DNA from: Eurosta solidaginis
Taxonomy: Eukaryota > Arthropoda > Insecta > Diptera > Tephritidae
Assembly (NCBI RefSeq): GCF_040869045.1
Contig: NC_090320.1
Location: 148,760,941 to 148,824,940, forward strand
Length of the DNA stretch: 64,000 nt
Reading direction: 5' to 3'
The translations under genes were made by a program, and so were the position numbers. Positions 44,907-56,152 of the stretch are shown here, one piece after another (the first letter of the stretch is position 1; every line of letters begins with the position of its first letter). Below the pieces are notes generated by a model. That model saw only the letters and a list, made by a program, of their open reading frames with translations. It was not told where the DNA came from and did not search any database.

Positions 44907-47900
44907 GCTAGATCCCAAGTACAGACGTCCACGTAACTTCTATAAATCTTTTGTGGCTCCTTGCTGTTCACGCCCTAGGACGTCCCGTAGTCTGCGCCTT
45001 AGCAACACCGCTACCTTCCAGCAGCCCCGCTGCTCAGCAAGCCACAACAAGTACCCGCTGCTGCTCGCGCCCCACGGCGCCACCAACTCACACGGCTGCT
45101 CGCACTCATACCTAAAATATCCGTAGTAGAGTCGGGAGCAATGCCGAGCATCAGCCACTGCCCCCGTCTCCCCCTCCCCCCTTTGTCTGGCAGCAATTGT
45201 GTAGGTCAGGGAAACAAACTCTTAGTCCCTACCTCCCTTTGCACCGTCTGCCAGCACGGAATATATATGTTTGCGACATCCGCCCAATGCAGCATCTGCC
45301 AAGGACGGTGCTACTTTCCTAGATGTTCTGGTCTCCGCGACGGCAACCCCCGACAGGTTTAATTGCGCCATGTTGCCAGGCCGCATACCCAAATACACCG
45401 GGTACCCCAATGCTTACCCAAGGACGTCCAGTCTCAGGGCCAAAACAGCAGTCGCTTCCTGGCCTTCCACAAGCCAGGCGTAGTCACCCGTCACTTACTC
45501 CCAGAGTGACGACGTCTCCCCCTATGCACTTCAAATTTCTGCAGTTAAACTGTAAAGGATTAACTGGTAAGATTACGGAGATAGTCGATTTCATGAAGCG
45601 GCACAACATCCGCATTGCTGCGATTCAAGAGACTAAACTCACAGCAAGATCTGCTCTGCAGACCTATTCAGGGTACAATGTCCACATAAAAGATCGCGAG
45701 AGAGGAAACGGAGGCGGCCTCGTGTTTATCATACACCACCCTGCGCAATATCACATATTTGATGCGGCCATCGATCGCATGGACAGTGTCTTAGAACGTC
45801 AAGGCTTATCTGTTCGGTCAGCCATGCAAACCTAGAAATCATCAACATCTACATCCTTCAAAATAAACGGAGACGCCCCCACACGTATGTTAGGAAGCTG
45901 CCACAGTTCGCCGGATATTTCAATCGTGAGCGCAGAACTCGTAAACTGCGTCAACTGGCAGCCGATGGTAACATTGGCATCCGACCACCTGCTATACTTA
46001 TTTCGCTCGAGCATTCCACCGACTTCATCGTCACAGAAAAACGCACTTTCATTAACATTAAAAAAGGAAATTGGGACGAATACAAATCCTTTACAGACAA
46101 CCACTTTGCTGCCCTCCCTATCACGACTGATGCCCGCCAAGGGGAGCGTGCTTTCCGCAAGGTCATTGAATCCGCCTCGGCTCGTTTCATTCCCGCCCGT
46201 AGAATTCCCGAAATTCGGCCCCACCTCCCGGCGGAGGCCGCAAGTTTAGCGAGATAACGTGACCTTATAAGACAGCTCGATCCCGGCGACCCCCACATAA
46301 GGGATATAAACAACCGCATCAGATTGCTTGTGGAAGCGGGAGAAATGGCAGGAGGATCTAAACGGTTGTAACCTCTCTGCCGGTGTAGGTAAACTTTGGT
46401 CCACCGTAAAGTCCCTATCGAATCCGTCTAGGCACAATGACAAATTTTCCATCGCCTTTGGCGATAAAGTGCTGTCGGATGCGAAAAAATGCGCGAGCAT
46501 TTGCAATGCATTCTACGGTCGACAAAGATAGACGGAGGGTCAACAGACATGCACATAAACATAAATTCAGCGCGTCACCAATTACCATCACCGCCAAAGA
46601 GGTCGAGGGTGCCATCGGTCATGCTAAACCATCCAAAGCAGTGGGCCCAGACGGCATAGCCATGCCGATGCTTAAAAGCCTAGGGAAAGAGGGTTTCAAA
46701 TATTTAGCACATGTCTTCAACCTGTCTTTTTCTACTTTTGTCATACCCGAAAAATGGAAAATGGCCAAAGTGGTCCCACTACTAAAGCATGGGAAACCAG
46801 CTAACATAGCAGAGTCATATCTCCCGATTGCCAAAACGCTTGAAGCCATTTTGCTCCCCTACTTAAAAGCAAATTTGCAGCTAGCCTGCCATCAGCATGA
46901 CTCCAGAAAACTCCATAGCACCACCACCGCGCTAAATGCCATGAGGACCCAGATAAATTACGGTTTAAATCAAAACCTACCATAGAACAGTACTCGTTGC
47001 GCGAGACCTATCAAAAGTTTTTGATACGGTCAACCATGGCACGTTACTGCAAGACCTGGAAGGGTCTACCCTTCCCCCATGTCTTAAAGGTGGACCACAA
47101 ATTATCTGGGTGGTCGGCAGGCATTGGTGCAATTTAGAAATGAAACATCAAAACCAAGAAGAATTAAACAGGAGGTGCCACAGGGTGGTGTCCTATCCCC
47201 ACTTTTATTTAATTTCTACATATCTAAGCTACCTTCGCCACCAGAAGGAGTTACTATCGTTTCCTACGCCGATGACTGCTCAATAATGGCCAGAGGCCCA
47301 GGCCCAAAGATCGATGAGCTTTGTAGCAGAATAAACAGCTACCTCCCTGATCTCTCCAGTTTTTCGGCCTCGCGAAACCTGGCATTATCACCGACTAAAT
47401 CCTCCGCGACCTTATTTACAACATGGACGTCCCAAATGTCGACCATTTTGAAAATCCACGTCGATGGTACTACGCTACCGACTGTCCTACACCCAAAAAT
47501 CTTGGTTGCGACGTTTGATCAGGATCTACATTTTGGTGAGCACGCAGCCGCATTTGTACCGAAAATCCAGAGCCGTAATAAAATCCTCAAATCCCTTGGT
47601 GCCAGTAGGTACTTGGGGAAAAGACAAAGAAACGCTCATTACCACATACAAAGCAATTGGCCAGTCGATTGCATGCTACGCGTCCCCTATATGGTCGCCA
47701 AGCCTAAAAATTACCCACTGGAATAAGCTACAGGCCTGCCAAAATACTGCCCTCAGAACCCCCACGGGCTGTCTTCTTATGTCCCCAGAACACCATCTAC
47801 ATAACAAGGCGAGAATACTCCCCATCAGGGAGAGAAATGAGATGCTAACCAAACAGTTTTTGTTGAATACCCAGAAACCTGGACATCCCAACACACATCT

Positions 47901-48422
47901 GATTGATGAGCCAAAACCGCCTAGGGACTTAAGGAGTCATCTCCGTAAGCACTTTGAGGAAATACAGCACCTGAGAACTCAGCCGTATGAAGCAAAAAAA
48001 CACAAGCAGGTCCTTGGTGAACTCCACAAACAGGCGTCGGACCTCTATGCCAGGAATTGCCCGGTGAATTCAGTACTCAAAGAACAGTACTCAAAACTTG
48101 CGGAAGAGGAACGCATACTCCCCAGGGAAACGCGAGTCACTCTGGTTCAACTTCGTTCTGGATATTGTAACAGGTTAAACTCTTACATATCCACAATCAA
48201 CCCCGACATACAAAATTTATGCCCCGCTTGTAATGTGTCCCCACATGACACCAACCATCTATTTAATTGTAATGTGGAACCAACGCCTCTAACACCCCTT
48301 TCATTATGGTCCACCCCTGTTGAAACAGCGAGTTTCCTTGCACTTCCGTTAGACGATATTGATGACAATTTGTGATCGGTCGCAGCTATTAGGTGGGGCG
48401 AAGCATTGCTACAAGAACAACA
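44907..48422 (+). mobile_element. LINE-J copy 2 (jockey-like), 5' truncated
   Basis: Starts abruptly at GCTAGATCCCAAGTACAGAC, where copy 1 on the opposite strand continues further 5'. Ends with ATTGCTACAAGAACAACA. It is flanked by the 109-bp direct repeat and inserted in LINE-I. Confidence 0.8.
45524..48375 (+). pseudogene. LINE-J copy 2 ORF2: endonuclease and reverse transcriptase
   Basis: Start MHFKFLQLNCKGLTGKITEI. Endonuclease motifs are IAAIQETKL and GNGGGLVFIIH. After a stop near 45,835 the frame shifts. RT motifs are SKAVGPDGIAMPMLKSL (46,437-46,985), VPQGGVLSPLLFNFYISKL and IVSYADDCSIMARG (47,124-47,726). The C-terminal part (47,464-48,375) ends CPACNVSPHDTNHLFNC ... DIDDNL. RNase H is absent, as in jockey-like elements. 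At least four frame changes: dead. Confidence 0.8.
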
Positions 48423-48531
48423 ACTATGGCCATATGGTCGGCGCTCAAGCTGCCCGAGGCACCGAGCCTGGTTGCAGCTGTTAACGCTGTGTTCTTTGCT
48501 ACCAGGTGTACAGGTCGAATGTGCCGAATGG
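48423..48531. repeat. Right copy of a 109-bp direct repeat flanking LINE-J copy 2
   Basis: Begins at the last bases of the LINE-J tail (ACAACAACTATGGCC) and ends at GTGCCGAATGG; beyond it LINE-I continues. See 44798-44906. Confidence 0.8.
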
Positions 48532-51309
48532 AATATAGTGCAGCCGTCGGTGTTGTTTTCAGTGCTTCCGTAATGCTAAGCATTGATAGTCTGCATATCC
48601 CCTCTAATTTTTTGAGGTAGGTTCATTTTTGTGTGGCTTTCCACCAAACAAGAAATCCATAGTATAATCGCTGTCAAAAACAATGAGAAATCGAGAGCGA
48701 TAAGCCCCACGGACACCTCGCATTATTTTACATGCAAAAGTGCCCTTGAGGCCTTCTTCATCCTCTCCTCTACGTTGAGCTTCCATGACAGCTTACTGTC
48801 TAGGATGATTCCTAGATATTTTGTGCAAGGTTTCTCCTGTAGGGTCACCCCTCCCTACTTAGGCCTGGTCCAATTTGGGACCTTGTAACTCTTTGCAAAC
48901 AAGTTCCGATCAGTCTTCTCCGCGTTGGCCTTCAACCCTATATTATAGCGTTTTCTTTTCTGAAATAAATTGTTGCCTAAGTGAATGGTAAAGCCTTAAT
49001 AGAGTTACTCCTACCCCAGAAAATTTTCAACATTTATAGTGCATACAAAGAACATTTCAACTCAACATATTCACTCATATTAACAGAGTGGAACTTAAGA
49101 ACGAATTGAGAGTTTCACAGAGTTGCACTGCCACACCGCCATTTTATACAGGGTAAAAGTGTAACGCTTTTGCGTTGCGAGCAGGCAACAATTTTCGCAA
49201 AAGAACGAAATAACCCGCAAAGGCGTTGCCTGTTTTTTAGAATAGAACCACAACCCTTGCGCGACGTACAAAAAGCGTAACACTTTAGCCAGAACAGAAA
49301 ACGCTATTAGATGCCCTGATTTGAATATCCCGAAACGCCCGATCAATCAAAGAGCTATTCGTTGGAAGGCACTTTCCAATTATGACAATTGCAACGTCAT
49401 CTGCGTAAGCCGTAACTTTTACGGGTCTCTCATCGAATCGCCTGAGCAGTTGGTTCATGACCGGCGTCCACAGCAGTGGTGATAGCACCCCTTCCTACGG
49501 CGTTCTCCTGTCTACTGATTTCATGGCCCTGTACAATCCCCATTGTGATGTAATCTTCCTGCAATTTAACATGCAGCCGATCCATCTGGTTAAGGCTGGA
49601 TGTACTTTAGTGTAATTAAGACCATCTAAATTCGCCCATTTAGAATCATTGTTGAAAACCCCGGCAAGTTCTAAAAAAATTCCTAGCGCATATTCCATAT
49701 ATTCCAACGCTCTCTCTCTGCTTATTACCACCCTATGCAATGCGGTGTCTACCGACTTGCCTTTGGTGTACGCATGTTGTGTTGTGGACAGCAGCTTTTT
49801 ATTCACGTTGGACTCTATGTACACATCTATCAGCCTCTCAAAGGTTTTGAGCAGAAATGATGTTAGGCTAACGGGTCTATAGTCCTTAGGATACACGTGA
49901 TCGATCTTTCACGCCTTTGATAGGAGAGCTACACGAGCACTTTCTCCAAGAGTGCGCTACATGATTCAGTCTTATGCACCCATCAAATATTATTTGAAGC
50001 CATTTCACGACCGCTCTACTTGAAACTTATAGCATGGCTGCGAAAATACCATCTGGGCCCGGCGATTTAAATTCAGAACACGTCTTCACCGCCCATTCGA
50101 TCTTGGTATCGGCCACCAAGCCTGGCACTATCCGCTCCGTGAACGAAGTGTGAATGATGTCTGCTGGCTCTTCTAAACCATCTCCCGATGTGAAATGTGT
50201 ATCGAAAAGCACCTCAAGGTGACCATTCCCCGTTCTATTTCTTTATTAGTCCCTGCGCTATGTTTCCCCTTGCTAGGACTTTTTTCAGCCGTGCTGTTTC
50301 GCTGGAGCACTCTATGTCCGTAAAGAAACTTTTCCATGAGATTCTCTTCGCCCTGGAAATTTCACGCTTGTAAATCTTCAGTAGATCCATGTACCTGTCC
50401 CGACACGCTTCGATTTCCGCGGTTTTTGCTAGCTTAAACAGTTCTTTTACTTGTCTTATTAGAAGGCCCAGCACATTGTTCCACAATGGCGCCTTTGCTT
50501 TTCCTCTGAATCTTCCTAGAGGGCAAACTTTGTTATACACAATCATAAGCGTCCTTGTTAAGAATTCATTAGACTCCTCCAGTTCCTCCACATTGGCAAC
50601 CTCTTTTGGTTGTCCCAGTTTTGTTTCTACCTGCTTCTGGAATTTAGTCCAGTTCGTTGACCTAGGGTTTCTAAAGGTTCCTCCATTCTCTACCCTCTTT
50701 ATGGGGATGCTGAATCTGATATACGCATGGTCGGAGAAGGATGGTCTATCAAGAACCATCCAATTATACCTTGATATATCACGTTCGGAGCTCAATGTAA
50801 TATGAAGAACATTGCTGAATGTTGGACCAATGTATGTAGGGACCCTTCCCCTGTTAGCTATTGCAAATTAGTTTGCAGGATGTAACAAAATAGAGATTCG
50901 CCTCTCTCGTTCCCATCTACTCCATCCCACGCATTGTGGGGCGCACTAGCCTCTTGCACTCCATCGGTGGAAGTTCCGCAGCACGGACCATGTAGCAGGA
51001 TGCCAGGATGATTGCCTGCTTATTCTTTTGCTCAAAGGCCACCACTAAGAGGTTCGCAGTAGTTTAATTAGGCAGCATATATGAATGCAGCTGTTTCCTT
51101 ACCATGACTACAGCTCGCGCCCATCCTTCCGTTTGCGCGTAGTAAACGCAAAATCCGCGCGCGCTAAGTCCAGAAACCTTTCCTCCCGATGAGAGCCATG
51201 GCTCCTGAATCGGCGGCACGTCAAACGAACCCTCCTCAAAGGTTAGGAGGAGTTGGCTCGAAGCCACTTTACTGTGTTGGATGTTTATCTGCAAGACTCG
51301 CAGCACCAT
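48425..51309 (-). pseudogene. LINE-I ORF2, endonuclease to RT thumb
   Basis: Minus-strand pieces: MVLRVLQINIQHSKVASSQL and IQEPWLSSGGKVSGLS (endonuclease start, 51309); after shifts, NAWDGVDGNERGESLFCYIL and YNWMVLDRPSFSDHAYIRFS (endonuclease end); CSEFKSPGPDGIFAAML, YPKDYRPVSLTSFLLKTFER, VLSPLLWTPVMN and VTAYADDVAIVII (RT with YADD, about 49,410); then, beyond the MITE, GLKANAEKTD and KYLGIILDSKLSWKLNVEER (48,940-48,760) and TPTAALYSI at the LINE-J boundary. Motif A has decayed (FLELAGVFNN). Multiple shifts: dead. Confidence 0.75.
48946..49306. mobile_element. 361-bp MITE with TTA target duplication
   Basis: Ends TAGCGTTTTCTTTTCTG and, reversed, TAGCGTTTTCTGTTCTG. TTA lies outside both ends (48943-48945 and 49307-49309). 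Removing it plus one TTA rejoins LINE-I in frame (RASN then IGLKAN). A TIR with a TTA/TAA duplication points to a PIF/Harbinger-type MITE. Confidence 0.75.
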
Positions 51310-52817
51310 TGGGCGGTTTGTCCCCCTCCAGCACTTTCGTCGTGACGTCGTCGTCCCCCTTGCCCTTTTGGTTTAGAGTATTCGAGCCATCCTTCATTCT
51401 CCCGTAAATGCTGTGCCGGGTGTCCCTCTGTGCGACTCGCAGCACCATTTGGCTGTTGTCTTCTTCTAAAACCTTCATGGTTACGTCGGCTACCTCCACC
51501 TGTTCTTTTTCTCTTAGGCTTTTCTTTTCGACTTCGCCCAGTGTGAGCATGATCAAATATATCCTCTGCCTGCTTGTTTACTTGAAAGATGTAGAACTGA
51601 CCTTCCTCCGTAGGCCGAGATACCGTAAGTACCTTCCAATTCTGTGTCGGTAAGTTCGGATTCTGATTCTGCAGAAGTCGCAGTGTATACTCCGACTTCA
51701 TCACGCATGGTATCCATACCTTAACTTTTGGTACCGTGGGGATTTGCGCTTTATACACCACCTCAAACCGCGCGTTCGTGTCTTGCCTTTGGAGGTTTGG
51801 AACCACTTTGTCCAGCCACTGCAAGCTCGCGATGTTGTCGCACGCTATCATCTTCACACCATTATACCATCCCCCCGAATCAAAGGTTGGAAGGGGCTTA
51901 CGTGGTTGTTCCCTCATCATCTTAAGCATTAAGCTAATAAGCTCCCTTTCTACAGATTTCCACGTTTCAGTAGTCATCTGTCCGAAAAGACTGCTACGAT
52001 CAACCAGCGTCACAGTCAGTGACTGCTTTGCCACATCACGCATCTTATCGGGAAAGGCCAGAGTCTTAGTGTTATATCCCTTTGGCACTTCCGAGAAAGC
52101 CGGAATCATAGCGTTAACTCCCTTTGGCTTATCTCCTACTTCCGTTGTTGGAACTTCCCTCTGACTCGCAGATTTCGAGGTAGTTGCTACCTCTATATTG
52201 AGGCCCATCTGTCTTACAGCTTTGGGCCTACTTTCCTTGTCTATGCGACTGCCCTGCCTCGCGGCTCCGAGACTGAGTCCTTTCTGCCTCTTGAAAGCAG
52301 GCTTGTCGCCTTCTGCCGAACGCTGCCTCTTCATTCTGCCATTCGAGGCTTCTTCCTCCTGGTACTGGTTGCAGTACCGAGGGTTTCTCGCAGCAAACAT
52401 TTTGAACTACCTTCGACCTACTTCTACCGCCTCATGAACACATTCCAAGCGCCCGATCTCCACTTCTGTTGGGTCGACCACTGCTCCCAGGCGTTGGATA
52501 ATTCTTAGTGCTGCACGGTACTGCGAGAGGGCTCTCTTACTTATTCTCCGTACACTTATCCACTCTACTACTCCGTTTTCATTTGTATGCTTTTCCAACA
52601 CGGAGTTAATTGAAACAGCACTACTCTCGCTCCAGGAGTTAGACGCATCGCTTAATGCGTATTTTTCGTCCTTGGCTTGCGACTCAATCCTCCTCTTATC
52701 AACGTCCTTATTACAATTAGGTAATGAGTCGTTCATCTTCTTGGTCGCACGACCACCTGCCCGACAAGGCAAGCTCAGCGGCCCAGTATTATATACGGGG
52801 AAAGAACCGTCCGCCAC
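51285..52817 (-). pseudogene. LINE-I ORF1 (Gag-like, DUF4780-type domain)
   Basis: The frame opens at 52817 and meets an in-frame TAG near 52,407 just before MFAARNPRYCNQYQ; the rest (52400-51285, 371 codons) is open. It has a basic N-terminal part, then the domain SLTVTLVDRSSLFGQMTTET, FDSGGWYNGVKMIACDN and VYKAQIPTVPKVKVWIPCV, which I know as DUF4780 from ORF1 proteins of this LINE group. An Arg/Gly-rich tail follows. A diverged duplication of about 136 bp (CGCAGCACCATT at 51,299 and 51,437) lies at the ORF1/ORF2 border. It should bind element RNA. Confidence 0.65.
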
Positions 52818-53004
52818 AGCAGCGCCCCGTTACTGTGGTAAGTCCATCAATACTTTCCGAAGTGATCGGGTAAGGGGAAGGCTCTATTCTAATACAGCTG
52901 AATCCCACCGCCCTCATATGAGGCGAAACGGCGTAGATGCCAGTCCTAAACAGCTCCGCCTCATAGTCGGGCGCTATGGAGGGCGGCAAAGCCCTCACAC
53001 CAAC

Positions 53005-53270
53005 GACAAGATGCCTACTCTAATTAGGGAACAACAGGAGGAAGTACCAAAAGAAGGAACATTACGTAGTGTGCTGATCGAAATTTAAAATATTTTAAAT
53101 TCAAGATCGCTCATGGAAATAATTTTGACCTCAGAGGAAGACGATCCTATAACGCCGAACCATTTCCTGTTGGGATGCGCCAATTTTAAACAGACACTTC
53201 GACCTACCGACGTAAAAGTGTGCCCCAGAGAGCAATTGGCAAGTTGGCAGTGCTTCTTTTAGATGGCGAA
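53005..53270 (+). pseudogene. BEL/Pao pol relic, integrase C-terminal part
   Basis: Plus strand: TLRSVLIEI, NILNSRSLMEIILTS and EEDDPITPNHFLLGCANFKQ, the integrase end signature of BEL/Pao. It continues the relic interrupted at 41,070 by LINE-I. Confidence 0.75.
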
Positions 53271-53820
53271 TCCTTACGTGATTCACAGGAGGGCGGAGTG
53301 TAGAGGCACCCTGCGCCTCGCCTTTCACTCCTACTATTGCTGTTGCGTTTCTGCGCCCACTATTCCTCCTCTCTGCCAACCGGCGCCAATTGATCACTCC
53401 AAGGGAGTTTAAATCGTTTTCCACATGGGTTCTTCCAGCGGAGTGTAGGCCGTCCTCTACCTCTACTTCCATAGACGGGTTCCGATAGAAACACTTTCTT
53501 GGCCAGTGCGTCATCTTTCATTCGCATAACATGGCCTAGCAGCGCAGCCGATGTGTTTTAATTCGCTGGACTATGTTGATGTCTGCGTATAGCTCGTACA
53601 GCTCATCGTTAAATTTTCTTCGGTACTCGCCATCGCCAACGCGTAGATGTCCATAAATCTTTCGAAGAACTTCACACTCTTTTAGAATTGAAAGGGTTCA
53701 GCGCAAATTCATACGGTTTCCTCTTCCACCTCTACACTTTGATAATCCCATGCCACCCTACAATGCGAGATGCATGCTTATCAATGTCTTGCCACTTGAA
53801 GTCAGGCGTTCTGTTCAAGG
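53271..53820 (-). pseudogene. RTE-like LINE, 3' coding part
   Basis: Minus-strand pieces: KIYGHLRVGDGEYRRKFNDE, HVMRMKDDALAKKVFL and NDLNSLGVINWRRLAERR. These are the C-terminal segment of a LINE with RT motifs like RTE-type elements. It continues the RT at 54,834-54,176, split by a LINE 3' fragment. The clade is tentative. Confidence 0.5.
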
Positions 53821-54175
53821 CTTAATGTTTATATTTGATATAATATCTGGTGCTATTCTATATTTCTGAAATTCTTGGTCAATGCTTTCAATGTCACTAA
53901 CAGAGCGCTCCCCTTTCACAATACATTCCGTATTGAAGTGTTGCGTTCTAATTACTTTAGCTTCGCTCCTCTTCTAAGAGGACTTGTAGAATTTAATCAC
54001 CTATCTAGGAGTTTAGATCTTGACTTTGCCATGTGTAGGTCTCCCTTCAAGGCATGCATTTAGTCTTACTATTTGTCATATTAAGTCATACTTAAATTAA
54101 TAATTTAGTTCTAAGTAAATCTGTAATCTAGTCAGTAAGGTATGTTACCATTGACTAAATAAAGAAATGAAATCA
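53821..54175 (+). repeat. 3' fragment of another LINE, first copy
   Basis: The end of an ORF reads NRALPFHNTFRIEVLRSNYF and LSRSLDLDFAMCRSPFKACI, stop at 54,063, then a 3' UTR ending AAATAAAGAAATGAAATC. A 5'-truncated retrotransposed LINE end inserted in the RTE-like element. Start of the 3.18-kb duplicated unit. Confidence 0.55.
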
Positions 54176-54834
54176 AATGATATTGTCATGGTCCATGCTT
54201 CTGCACCATATAGCAGGACGGGGACGATAGGGGACTTGTAGAGTATGATTTTCGTTTTCCGACAGAGGACTTTACTTTTCAATTGCCTACCTAGTCTAAG
54301 GTAACATTTATAGGCAAGAGTGATTCTTCGCTGGATTTCAGAGCTAATGTTGTTGTTAGTATTGATGCCGGTTCCCAAATAAACGAAGTCTTTTACTATT
54401 TCGAAATTATGGCTGCCATTAGTAGAGTGGTTGCCAAGGAGCTTATGAGCTGACTCTTTCAACGTCACAGCCATATAAGTTTTGCGGGGAAACCAAATTC
54501 AGACATAGCGGCATATAGGCAGCTCCTTTTCGTGCTGTGAAGGCGTCGAAGTGTGTCGATTCTCTTTTCACGGGTTTTTTCCAAGATTTGCCGCATTGTG
54601 AAAATCTGGTCGATGGTAGATTTACCAGGTCTTAAGCCGCACTGATAAGGTCCAATCAGCCGGTTCACGGTGGGCTTCAATCTTTCGCACAATACACTTG
54701 AAAGGCTGATTCCACGATAGTTGGTGCATTTTGCAGTATCCCCCTTCTTGGCAAAGAACACTTAGATTCCAACCGTCGGGCATGCACTCGTCCGCCCATA
54801 TTTTGCTAAGAAGCTGTTGCATGTGCCTTACCAT
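54176..54834 (-). pseudogene. RTE-like LINE, RT part, first copy
   Basis: Minus strand: MVRHMQQLLSKIWADECMPD; KKGDTAKCTNYRGISLSSVL; LIGPYQCGLRPGKSTIDQIF; LYAAMSEFGFPAKLIWL; then VYLGTGINTNNNISSEIQRR and VLLYGAEAWTMT. The catalytic RT box is missing between the pieces. Dead copy. Confidence 0.6.
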
Positions 54835-54837
54835 GTA

Positions 54838-55385
54838 GTGTAAACAGCCAACAATTTAATGAAAAATATTTAAATCAGCTAATATGCTACCCTGTAACAA
54901 AAATAGTCTAAATGTTCATCAACACAATACAATTCAATCATATATATCATCAACAATACAATTATTGCAGAACACTACCAATTTAGTGCTGGACAGGCGG
55001 GCTTCCATAGCATCGATAGAAGTGCAGCAAAACTAAACTGCTATGTAGCGCAAAGACTTCCAAGCTCTTGTACGCATATAAAAAAGGTTGCCGAAGCACA
55101 TACTGAAACGCATCACTCGATTAACTCAGTGCATCGCCGTGCAGATGTTGCCTTCGCGCTTTACTAACATTCGTAAAATGCCTACATACTACACTAGCAC
55201 AACACTTTGTTCGCATGATCTGAAAGTCTCCCATCCATAGTACTCCAAGGTAGGACATAGATGTAACTATTCTAGATTGCATAGTCCAGAAGACAATTAT
55301 AAAAATGTAAAATAGATTTAAGTTAGGCTTAGGAGAGCCGTAATAAATAAATACATTACATTACATTACACGTAAAAAGGCATCT
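54838..55385 (+). other. Noncoding or LINE 3'-like sequence with ATTAC tail
   Basis: No open frame. It ends in TAATAAATAAATACATTACATTACATTAC, like a short-tandem LINE tail, directly before the LTR. Repeated at 58,018-58,565; its last 140 bp appear a third time at 56,861-57,000. Confidence 0.35.
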
Positions 55386-55388
55386 GAT

Positions 55389-55736
55389 AATTGTTGCTGG
55401 CATAGCCATTCACATGATTTAATACAGGTGTGTGTACAACACACAACCAAACCAAATTTGGATTCCAGCAAATTTGCAAACGGTGCATTTCCCACAGAAG
55501 TCACAACTCAACACAGGTGTGTAGGTATATACTTTGTATCGAGTTGTATGTAGGTATGTAAGTATATATGCTTAAGGTAAATATGCATGTAAGTATGTAT
55601 GCTTACAGTAAATATGTATGTAAGAATATGTTTAGAATAATTTAGTATAAATAAGCTGACAATATTTGAATAAAAAGCATTCGCTCATTGATGTTAAAAA
55701 CTGACAAAACCAAATACTTCATTTTAATCTTTTATA
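55389..55736 (+). repeat. 5' LTR of the 412/mdg1-like retrotransposon (first copy)
   Basis: Approximate limits: TGTTGCTGGCATAGCC to just before TGGCGATCGTTGCC (55737), which sits where a primer binding site is expected. Contains TATAAATA (55646-55653) and AATAAA (55669-55674). The 3' LTR is outside the window, so the borders are provisional. Second copy near 58,569-58,916. Confidence 0.5.
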
Positions 55737-55905
55737 TGGCGATCGTTGCCTATGATTCTACTTTCTGATTATTCAGCCTAATTCATTGGTAAGGATTTTA
55801 CTGGCTGATTACAGCCTAAGCCTTGTAAAAGAAAAAAAAGAAGAGAAATTATAATTAAATTCGGGCACCAACAGTAAAAATTGCGGCAATTGGAAGACCT
55901 CAAAA

Positions 55906-55980
55906 AACATACATTGGAATGATACAGAGAAGATCAGCATGGCCCCTGCGCAAGGATGACACCGAAATCGTGAAGCGTTC
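55906..55980 (+). ncRNA. U6 snRNA-derived fragment in the retroelement leader (first copy)
   Basis: Matches U6 from ACATA through GATACAGAGAAGATCAGCAT, GGCCCCTGCGCAAGGATGAC and AAATCGTGAAGCGTTC. The ACAGAGA box and the AGC triad region are present. The U6 5' stem (GTTCTTGCTTCGGCAG) is missing, a few bases are lost before ATTGGAA, and there is no T-run terminator or PSE/TATA promoter. It is a retrosequence, not an expressed U6 gene. Confidence 0.85.
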
Positions 55981-56152
55981 AGGACTAGCAGCTAATAATT
56001 ATAAGTATAATAGGTATATTAGCTTACTTTGACAATTTAAAAATTATTTTTAAGCAGGAAAATATTCGGGCAACCTAACGGCTGCCTATTGACAAGCAAA
56101 AATTTAAATTTCTGCTGTAAAAACTTTTGTTACTAATACTTATTATTAAGCT

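Larger units (their letters stand above)
41075..53000 (-). mobile_element. LINE-I: long I-like non-LTR retrotransposon with three nested insertions
   Basis: Minus-strand element from about 53,000 (5') to about 41,075 (3'). Its last bases, reversed, are GGATCAATCAAT, an (ATCA)n-type tail. BEL integrase lies on both sides (to 41,070 and from about 53,005). Inside it sit element Y (42113-44498), LINE-J copy 2 (44907-48422) and a MITE (48946-49306). Without these it would be about 5.7 kb: ORF1 with a DUF4780-type domain and ORF2 with endonuclease, RT, RNase H and a Cys motif. It is related to LINE-1. Confidence 0.75.

Noticed and set aside
55906..55980. Expressed U6 snRNA gene
   Set aside because: The 5' end, the upstream promoter and the T terminator are absent, and internal bases are missing.
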